Source: Lachnospiraceae bacterium (GTDB lineage: Bacteria; Bacillota; Clostridia; Lachnospirales; Lachnospiraceae). Taken from it: a DNA stretch of 19,680 nt. The notes beneath the pieces are model-generated. The model was not told where the DNA came from and made no database searches. It saw only the letters and a list, made by a program, of their open reading frames with translations. The first letter of the stretch is position 1. The number at the start of each line of letters is the position of its first letter. Positions 13,606-19,680 of this stretch are shown here, piece by piece. A program made the translations under genes and the position numbers. Location: positions 1-19,680 of the forward strand of contig SVEW01000028.1 in NCBI GenBank assembly GCA_015057205.1, written 5' to 3'.

Positions 13606-15219
13606 CTAATCCATTACCTCCACAATTAGCTGTTTTAATTCTTCCGTCAAAATCGGCTTACCAATATGTGCATTCATGCGATTCTCTCTCGCCCGCTCGA
13701 TGTCCTCCGGCAATACATTGGCCGTCATGGAAATAATTTTAACCGACTTAGCATCTCCCCGTCCACTTTCACGAATACGTTTCGTTGCCTCATATCCATC
13801 CATAATTGGCATTTGGATATCCATAAAAATTAAGGAATAGGTATTTTCCGGATGTTCCATAAACTGTTCCACCGCGAACCGTCCATGCTCAGCCGTATCT
13901 ACCTGTGCACCAAAGCGTTCCAGCATACGCCTTGCCACCAACATATTAATAGGTTGATCTTCAACCAATAATACCCGTTTGCCTGCCAATACTTTTTCCG
14001 TTTCTGAATTGTTCTTCTTTTTCTCCTCTACAAATTCAACCGGATTCACAACCGTAACCGTCGTACCCACATTCGGCTCACTGGTAATATCAATCGAAGC
14101 ACCTTTGGCATCTACGATATTCTTAACCACTGAAAGGCCTAATCCTGTTCCGCTCAGATAATTCTCCGCAGAATCCCGATCTCGGAAAAACGGTTCGTAC
14201 ACATGTACCAAATCCTCTTTAGAAATGCCCTTTCCATGATCTTCAATCTCAATCTTCAAAAAGCCTTTATCCGGTGTTTCACCCGGCAACTCCTCCACAC
14301 GCAACACAATTACTCCCTCGTCGCTGCTGAAGTTTGCCGCATTCGCCAACAAATTCATCACCACACGGAACGCCCTTGCCTGATCTAACATTACTTTAGA
14401 ATGCTTAATTTTGGTTTCTAGCTGGAATACCTGGTTTGGTTTCTTGTATCCTTCCACAAATTCCTTCTGCACTTTAACAATTAACTGACGTATGTCCGCA
14501 GGACATGGTACCAGTTTCACGGTACCGGATTGTAAGCTGCTGGTATCCAAAATGTTACTTACCACATTCGTTAGGGTTTGGGACGCGGATAACAAAATAT
14601 CCATACATTCCATAACCTTCTTTGGGTTATTCACGTCCATTTTTGCAATTTCCGCCATACCAACAATGGCATTTAAAGGAGTACGAATCTCGTGGCTCAT
14701 ATTTGCAAAAAAGTTATCTTTCGCATTTTGTGCCGCTTCCCCAATCTCATAGGAATGTTTGACCAGTTCTTGCTGCTCGCGATTTCGCGCAACAATCGAT
14801 GAAATATTCGTGGAACTATAACATATAAGTTGTTTTTCTCTATCTACGTAGAAAATTTCCGCCTTATAGTACTGGCTAATACCCGAAGGATGACTTCCTT
14901 CAAAAAACACCTCATAACTGTCCTTTTCTTCTAATTGCTGCTTAGCCCACGCCAAACGTGTTCTTTTCAAAACCGAATCCAACGCATCGGTTGTAATTTT
15001 TTTACGAAAATACACTTCCGATTCTTCGTCTATATTCTGAATATCGATAAATACCGGCCTCCCGTTTCCAGAATCCTTAACCCATTCCTTGGCATGCCCG
15101 CTTTTTCCATCGATAATCAAAATCTTATGATAGTTCTTGCGACACGTACTACGCAATAATGCAAGCTCTAATTCCTGTTCCGTTACTTGCGTACGATCTG
15201 CTGGCTGCTCTGTTATCAT
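13606..15219 (-). CDS. Hybrid histidine kinase with receiver
   Basis: A 537-residue soluble sensor kinase. Residues 1-150 form a PAS-like sensory region without membrane segments. The HisKA domain has an intact H-box, ANMSHEIRTPLN, with His176. The ATPase domain shows NLLANAANFS, DHGKGIS and GTGLGLS. The C-terminal receiver carries VEDQ, the acceptor Asp467 in FMDIQMPIMDG, the SMTAN threonine and the conserved Lys in IGKP. Phosphate should pass from His176 to Asp467 and then to the HPt protein encoded just downstream. I place the start at 15219, because AAGAGGT lies 9 bases before it and a TATAAT box lies inside the longer reading that begins at 15261. The signal is unknown. Confidence 0.93.
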   Translation of the reverse strand: MITEQPADRTQVTEQELELALLRSTCRKNYHKILIIDGKSGHAKEWVKDSGNGRPVFIDIQNIDEESEVYFRKKITTDALDSVLKRTRLAWAKQQLEEKDSYEVFFEGSHPSGISQYYKAEIFYVDREKQLICYSSTNISSIVARNREQQELVKHSYEIGEAAQNAKDNFFANMSHEIRTPLNAIVGMAEIAKMDVNNPKKVMECMDILLSASQTLTNVVSNILDTSSLQSGTVKLVPCPADIRQLIVKVQKEFVEGYKKPNQVFQLETKIKHSKVMLDQARAFRVVMNLLANAANFSSDEGVIVLRVEELPGETPDKGFLKIEIEDHGKGISKEDLVHVYEPFFRDRDSAENYLSGTGLGLSVVKNIVDAKGASIDITSEPNVGTTVTVVNPVEFVEEKKKNNSETEKVLAGKRVLLVEDQPINMLVARRMLERFGAQVDTAEHGRFAVEQFMEHPENTYSLIFMDIQMPIMDGYEATKRIRESGRGDAKSVKIISMTANVLPEDIERARENRMNAHIGKPILTEELKQLIVEVMD

Positions 15220-15228
15220 AGTCTCACT

Positions 15229-15235
15229 ACCTCTT
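15229..15235 (-). promoter_or_regulatory. Ribosome binding site deciding the second kinase start
   Basis: Minus-strand AAGAGGT, 9 bases before ATG 15219. The upstream ATG at 15261 has no comparable site and precedes the putative -10 box. Confidence 0.65.
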
Positions 15236-15249
15236 CTCAATATTCCAAC

Positions 15250-15255
15250 ATTATA
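15250..15255 (-). promoter_or_regulatory. Candidate -10 box before the second kinase
   Basis: A perfect minus-strand TATAAT about 30 bases before the chosen start. No good -35 hexamer lies 16-18 bases upstream; the best-placed sequence is close to GAATTC. An inverted repeat ACCAAT-11 bases-ATTGGT (15279-15301) lies just beyond it and could bind a regulator. The gene could therefore have its own, possibly activator-dependent, promoter in addition to read-through from the upstream kinase gene. Confidence 0.4.
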
Positions 15256-15308
15256 CCGCATTTACCTTGTTGAATTCTACCAATTTTTGTGAAATATTGG
15301 TTAATTTC

Positions 15309-18300
15309 TTACTTTAAATATTTGCTAAGGCAAGAAATCAATTCCTTTGCGCTAATCGGCTTAGAAACATGTTCGTTCATGCCTGCTTCTAAGCACATCA
15401 TCCGATCCTCCACAAACGCATTGGCTGTTGTGGCGATAATCGGAATATTCTTATCTTCACGCTCAGTATGACGCCTGATACTCTTTGTAGCTTCAATGCC
15501 ATCCATCACCGGCATACGAACATCCATCAAAATCGCATCATAACGCCCGGGTTCCGAAGCAAGATAGGTTTCCACCGCCTGCTTTCCATTTTCTGCCAAA
15601 TCCACTGAGATACCACGCTTATTTAGCATCTTGGAAATAATTTTGGCGTTAAGCGGTTGGTCTTCTACTACCAGCACTCGCTTATCAACAAACATTATTT
15701 CACCATTGGTGTCATCGATAACCTGCTTTTTAACGTTCTCCGTCAACTCTAGCGTTAAACGTACCGTAATGCAGGTACCTTTCCCCGGATAACTTTCTAC
15801 TTCATAACTTCCGCCAAACAATTCTACCAGCTCTTTTACAATACTCAGACCCAGACCGCTTCCGATTCTTTCATCTATGCTGTTGGTCCGCTCTTGACTA
15901 AAAGCGTCAAAGGCCTGCTTAACAAATTCTTCCGACATTCCGATTCCTGTATCGGACACGAAAAACTCCGCTGACAGTTTGTTCTTCGGTAGCTTCTTCG
16001 TACGTACATAAAAGTGTACGCGACCGCCCTCCGGAGTATATTTTACCGCATTGGACAACAGATTCATAAAAATCTGTCCAAAGCGTAATTTATCCGTTAG
16101 TATCGTGCATTCTTCAATCTCTTTGAAATCACGTTGGTAAGTAATTCCCTTACTCTTACACTGATTGCCTATAATCCGTTCAATACTTTCCAAAAATTCT
16201 TGAACAGGATAAGGCTCTACTCGCAATCTCATACGATTATCCTTCATCTGTGAAATATCCAAAATATCGTTGACTAATGACAAAAGCATTTGACCGGAGA
16301 CCTGAATCTTCTCAAGGTATTCCTTGATATGTTCATCGTTTACCTCATCTAGTGCAATGTCTGTCAATCCCACAATTCCATTTAACGGCGTTCGCAAATC
16401 ATGACTCATGCGAGAAAGGAAATCAATCTTAGCATTTTCTGCCATCTTGGCTTCTTTCAGTGCTTTTTTTAAAATCTTCTGTTTCTCATACTCCTCGTTG
16501 TAAATATCTGATACATCCTGGAAGACAATCAACATCTTTTTGTATAACGTTTCCATCTTGATAAAGTTGACACGTTTATGGAATTTTTCCCTGCCATGCA
16601 CCAGTGAAAACTTAAGCGCGAAGGATTTCTCCACTTCTAAACGTTTCCAGACTTTATCTAAATCGCCGTAATCTTTTATCTTTTCACGCTCCGTAACCAG
16701 CATGCTTTTCAAAATAACCTGAGCGCTTTCATAGTACGGGTCCCCCGCTTTTAGCTCCGAGCCAAACATGCGGTCAGGACGACCATATATTCGCTCAATG
16801 CTTCTGCTTCCAACGTCAATTACAACCACGGTCTCGTACTTCATCTGCATAATAGCCTTACCAACCTCAATATCTACTTGTTGAGGTGTAATATCCTTCA
16901 TGGTCGCAAACCCTTCCACATCCTGCGTAGCCGGATTTAGCAAAAGCGATACCTCAAGGCTAACCCAAATGTAACTCTGTTCGGAAATACGAAGTGGCAT
17001 AGACGTGGTGAGAAAATGTTTTCCCTGCTCATAGGCTTTTAGCAATGCTCCATTTTCCAAAATTGACCATAATTCTAATTTTTTCTCTTCCATCGGCACA
17101 TGTGCACAAATCACTTCTACCCAGTGTTCAATGGAATGGGCTGCAATTCCTCTTCGCAAAAAGCTATGCTTCGATTTTGCGTTTAAAATCTTATCCTTAC
17201 TAACATTCAATTCCGCAAACGCCAAAGCGGATTTGCGGTAACTCTCAATGTAAGCCAACTGGCTACTGTATATTCTCTCACGGCGTTCCCGTTTTGATAC
17301 ATCACGAATCGTTCCATACAATTTCACCGGTTCATCTGCCACATCAAATGAAGTGCCAAACGTAATACTCATCCGCTTATAGCTCTGTGTAACAACATCC
17401 AGCCAGCGAATAATACGGCTTTCACCCTTAGAACCACATTTTGCACGTTCGATTCCTTCAATCAAATAATGAACATCTTCCGGATGCACAGCGGTATTTC
17501 TTGTATGCAAGTGCTCCATATAATGGGAAATCACCCGTTTTTCCTTATCCGCATTATCCTGATACAAAATCAATTCATCACGTCGCACATCATATATAAA
17601 AAAACTGAATTCATTCTGAATGGCAGCCATATTAAAGCACTCTTCTAATCCACGCAACTCTTCCACGTTTTGAATCATGCCAACCGCTTTCTCCCGCTGT
17701 CCATGCTCATCGTAAATAGCAGATAGGGTTACGCGACATCCTTTCACACCGTTTACAAATTTCAAACGAACCTCAGATTCTACACGTTCTTCGCCATATA
17801 AAAGATCGGTATATAATTTTTCGACCTTTCCCAAGTCCTCTGTAGCTACAAACGTCAGGCGTTTTATTTCTTCCGGAATCATGGAAATCACATGCTCTAC
17901 TCCAAAAGATTCCGTAAACCGATCGCTATGGTAACAGGTATGTGTTGGAAAATCGTACTCCCAGCAAATCAGTTCCGAATGACTTAACATTGCTGCCAAA
18001 ACCTGGGACTGTTCCTTAGTTTCCTTTTCCAGCTTTGTTTCTTCTGTAACGTTTCGATAGGTCAAGACCATCTTTTTTCCATTGTTTCGTTCAATGCTCC
18101 GTCCTACCACACGATAAACCTCTTCGTGCTTCGTATCGTAGTAAAGTTTCCCTCTCTCGCAAGCGTGGCACGACAAACAAGCGTGTGTAAATCCCAAACT
18201 ACAAGGCTTACCCACGCTTCCATATTCTTCTCCCAGAATGCTGTACGCTACATCGTTTCGATATTCAATTATTCCGGTTTCCTGATTGACGAGAACAATT

Positions 18301-18335
18301 CCGTCGTCAATCGCATCTGCAATCATACGAACCAT
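15309..18335 (-). CDS. Large multi-PAS hybrid histidine kinase
   Basis: A 1008-residue sensor kinase without obvious membrane segments. The N-terminal PAS (1-100) contains four closely spaced cysteines (45, 53, 56, 59). At least two further PAS-like units follow (about 115-230 and 240-350), then a long region (360-620) that is probably additional PAS-related sensing. The kinase core has RMSHDLRTPLNG with His645, NLLSNAVKYT (758-767), DTGIGM (795-800) and GSGLGLS (825-831). The receiver has VVEDQ, Asp938 in LMDVRMPVMDG, the ATTAN threonine and SKP lysine. All phosphotransfer residues are present. GGGAG precedes the ATG at 18335. There is no HPt of its own, so it may share the small HPt protein encoded downstream. 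Confidence 0.93.
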   Translation of the reverse strand: MVRMIADAIDDGIVLVNQETGIIEYRNDVAYSILGEEYGSVGKPCSLGFTHACLSCHACERGKLYYDTKHEEVYRVVGRSIERNNGKKMVLTYRNVTEETKLEKETKEQSQVLAAMLSHSELICWEYDFPTHTCYHSDRFTESFGVEHVISMIPEEIKRLTFVATEDLGKVEKLYTDLLYGEERVESEVRLKFVNGVKGCRVTLSAIYDEHGQREKAVGMIQNVEELRGLEECFNMAAIQNEFSFFIYDVRRDELILYQDNADKEKRVISHYMEHLHTRNTAVHPEDVHYLIEGIERAKCGSKGESRIIRWLDVVTQSYKRMSITFGTSFDVADEPVKLYGTIRDVSKRERRERIYSSQLAYIESYRKSALAFAELNVSKDKILNAKSKHSFLRRGIAAHSIEHWVEVICAHVPMEEKKLELWSILENGALLKAYEQGKHFLTTSMPLRISEQSYIWVSLEVSLLLNPATQDVEGFATMKDITPQQVDIEVGKAIMQMKYETVVVIDVGSRSIERIYGRPDRMFGSELKAGDPYYESAQVILKSMLVTEREKIKDYGDLDKVWKRLEVEKSFALKFSLVHGREKFHKRVNFIKMETLYKKMLIVFQDVSDIYNEEYEKQKILKKALKEAKMAENAKIDFLSRMSHDLRTPLNGIVGLTDIALDEVNDEHIKEYLEKIQVSGQMLLSLVNDILDISQMKDNRMRLRVEPYPVQEFLESIERIIGNQCKSKGITYQRDFKEIEECTILTDKLRFGQIFMNLLSNAVKYTPEGGRVHFYVRTKKLPKNKLSAEFFVSDTGIGMSEEFVKQAFDAFSQERTNSIDERIGSGLGLSIVKELVELFGGSYEVESYPGKGTCITVRLTLELTENVKKQVIDDTNGEIMFVDKRVLVVEDQPLNAKIISKMLNKRGISVDLAENGKQAVETYLASEPGRYDAILMDVRMPVMDGIEATKSIRRHTEREDKNIPIIATTANAFVEDRMMCLEAGMNEHVSKPISAKELISCLSKYLK

Positions 18336-18379
18336 CCAACAACTCCCGAGAATAAACTTTCCACATAAAAACTAAATAT

Positions 18380-18408
18380 ATCTTAGCATTGTTTTCATGA
18401 TTCGTAAA
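18380..18408 (-). promoter_or_regulatory. Candidate promoter of the large hybrid kinase
   Basis: Minus-strand TTTACG (18403-18408), 17-base spacer and TAAGAT (18380-18385), about 45 bases before the start codon. No terminator hairpin is evident between the lipoate ligase stop and this site, so read-through is also possible. Confidence 0.5.
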
Positions 18409-18446
18409 CAAATCGGATGTTGTTTTCACACTTTTCTCAAACTTTT

Positions 18447-19415
18447 TTAAATTAATGTACTAATCCAGAAAATTACTTCGTCCACTTCTTTATTTTCAAT
18501 GTTTCTTCTTTCCAACAAAGCTTTCCCTTGATAGGTGCATCCAAGCAGCATTTTCTCAAGCTTATGGGCTAATTCATCATCTAAAGCGTCCGTGTACACT
18601 TTAGCATCTACAATTTTATCCTTCTGCGTTTCCAAATTAACGCTCACTTCTCCCCATGGAAATTTGCGTTCAAATGTAACGGCGAAGTCCTTTTGCTTCC
18701 CATACAGCCATTCCTCTGATGCAAAAAAATCTTTGCGTTTTTTTATCTGTGCTTTGGCACTTTCCGAAAATTCATAGGGAACCGCTTGTTTCTCGTACAC
18801 TTGTGAAAAAGCGGCAATCATGGCCTTTTTCACCCCTTCGATGGTAATTTGTGAATTCAGCTGTTTTAAATTCACCACTCTGCTTCGTACGGAATCCACG
18901 CCCTTGGCTTTTAGCTTTTCGGCTGACACCGTCAAGTAATCCATCAAAGAACCTTCATTCACATCCACCATAATGGTTCCGTGATGATATGCATAATCTC
19001 CGGATGCATAAAACGCATTTCCGGAAAACTTTTTTCCATCAATGGTCAGGTCATTTCTCCCTGTCTTTTCCACCTGCAAGCCAAACTGTTTCAACGCAGT
19101 CTGAATAACCCGCAACTGCCTATCCACATCGTATGCATCTTTGCGCACACAAAATGTAAAATTCAAATTTCCCAAATCATGAAAAACCGCTCCGCCCCCT
19201 GACAATCGTCTAGCCAAAAAGCCGCCTGCTTCACATAGTTTCGATACCTTGCATTCTCGAAAGGCATTCTGATTCTTGCCAATTACTACGGTATTAGCGT
19301 TTTGCCAAAGGTATAAGATGCACTCATCCTCTTCGGTATGAAAGGTCAAAAATTCTTCCATTGCAATATTATCATACGGATTTGTGCTTTCTGCGCACAC
19401 GTAACTTGTTCTCAT
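18447..19415 (-). CDS. lplA: Lipoate-protein ligase A
   Basis: A 322-residue enzyme that activates free lipoate with ATP and attaches it to lysines of lipoyl domains, such as those of 2-oxoacid dehydrogenases or glycine-cleavage H protein. Visible are the family opening TNPYDNIAMEEFL (11-23), the lipoate-binding RRLSGGGAVFHD (69-80), NLNFTF, and DGKKFSGNA (126-134) with the catalytic-site Lys129. A C-terminal accessory domain follows, as in the long LplA form, so a separate LplB partner is not needed. I start at ATG 19415, which gives the usual family N-terminus; a GTG four codons earlier at 19427 is possible, and neither has a strong ribosome site. No functional link to the neighbouring kinases is apparent. 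Confidence 0.93.
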   Translation of the reverse strand: MRTSYVCAESTNPYDNIAMEEFLTFHTEEDECILYLWQNANTVVIGKNQNAFRECKVSKLCEAGGFLARRLSGGGAVFHDLGNLNFTFCVRKDAYDVDRQLRVIQTALKQFGLQVEKTGRNDLTIDGKKFSGNAFYASGDYAYHHGTIMVDVNEGSLMDYLTVSAEKLKAKGVDSVRSRVVNLKQLNSQITIEGVKKAMIAAFSQVYEKQAVPYEFSESAKAQIKKRKDFFASEEWLYGKQKDFAVTFERKFPWGEVSVNLETQKDKIVDAKVYTDALDDELAHKLEKMLLGCTYQGKALLERRNIENKEVDEVIFWISTLI

Positions 19416-19427
19416 ACACTTTCTCAC

Positions 19428-19490
19428 TTTCTGTTTTTAATATTATGTAATCCGTAAGCGCCACCGTTTCCGCCAAGTTTCGCGCCGCCC
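19428..19490. other. Upstream region of lplA, no clear promoter
   Basis: Minus-strand CATAAT/TAATAT sequences lie near 19440-19450, but no -35 hexamer stands at a suitable distance. The sequence becomes abruptly GC-rich towards the tandem repeat. Confidence 0.4.
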
Positions 19491-19680
19491 GGTATGGTTT
19501 CCTCGCGCGGCGGTATGTGCCGCCTGATTCCGCTCTTATACCGCGCGACACTCCATCACAATACCAATATGCGCTCCCTCTCGGTATGGTTTCCTCGCGC
19601 GGCGGTATGTGCCGCCTGATTCCGCTCTTATACCGCGCGACACTCCATCATGATACCAATATGCTCTCCCGCTCGGTATG
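19491..19680. repeat. 92-bp tandem repeat array, continuing past the window
   Basis: Two complete units (19491-19582 and 19583-19674) and the first six bases of a third are visible. The first 68 bases of the two units are identical, and they differ at four positions after that. Each unit is GC-rich and internally symmetrical: GGTAT (1-5) faces ATACC (71-75), CGCG-CGG-CGGTAT (14-26) can pair with ATACCGCGCG (48-57), and GGCGG (19-23) can alternatively pair with CCGCC (30-34). There is no open reading frame of note. The spacing is too long and uniform, with no unique spacers, for a CRISPR array. Confidence 0.9.

Noticed and set aside
18160..18175. Haem c attachment site (CxxCH) in the large kinase
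   Set aside because: Covalent haem attachment needs export, and this protein shows no signal peptide or membrane segment before the motif; a metal or Fe-S site is more likely.
19491..19680. CRISPR array
   Set aside because: The whole 92-base unit is repeated almost without change; there is no alternation of short repeats and unique spacers and no cas gene.

Overview
The window looks like chromosomal DNA of a low-to-mid GC Gram-positive anaerobe, most likely a member of the Clostridia close to Lachnospiraceae. This is inference from strong GGAGG ribosome sites, sigma-A-type promoters, A/T-flanked intrinsic terminators and many large cytoplasmic or membrane signalling proteins. No 16S gene or other taxonomic marker is present. 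There is no insertion sequence, phage gene or CRISPR array. Nearly all protein genes are on the minus strand; the exception is the esterase gene at 2430-4229.

Left end (1-753): no convincing protein gene. It holds a plus-strand terminator without an obvious gene (226-261), a run of nested inverted repeats (387-500) containing fragments identical to a tRNA, and a complete tRNA-Leu(AAG) gene on the minus strand with its own TTGACA promoter and terminator. Positions 754-4256 carry a divergent pair: a PAS-GGDEF diguanylate cyclase (minus) and a membrane-anchored type B carboxylesterase (plus). Their promoters appear to share one self-complementary -35 box.

Centre (4232-12418): a tight five-gene minus-strand operon. 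In order of transcription it encodes a membrane hybrid histidine kinase whose phospho-accepting His is replaced by Ala, a membrane-anchored zinc amidase of the N-acetylmuramoyl-L-alanine amidase type, a HEAT-repeat plus TRM11/UPF0020-like methyltransferase (TTG start), a GAF-PAS-GGDEF-EAL protein, and a TPR-GGDEF protein. A promoter lies at 12390-12418 and a terminator at 4228-4256; the intergenic gaps are 0 to about 23 bases.

Right (12423-19427): lipoate-protein ligase, a 1008-residue multi-PAS hybrid kinase with a four-cysteine cluster in its first PAS, a second hybrid kinase, a free HPt protein and exonuclease III, all on the minus strand. The group ends at a terminator at 12423-12456. The last 190 bases are a 92-bp tandem repeat that continues past the window edge.

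Taken together this is a dense signalling island: three hybrid kinases, one HPt, three GGDEF domains and one EAL domain. A plausible but unproven model is that the two kinases with intact His pass phosphate through the HPt protein to receivers, including that of the His-less kinase at the head of the c-di-GMP operon. That would link phosphorelay state to c-di-GMP turnover and a cell-wall amidase.
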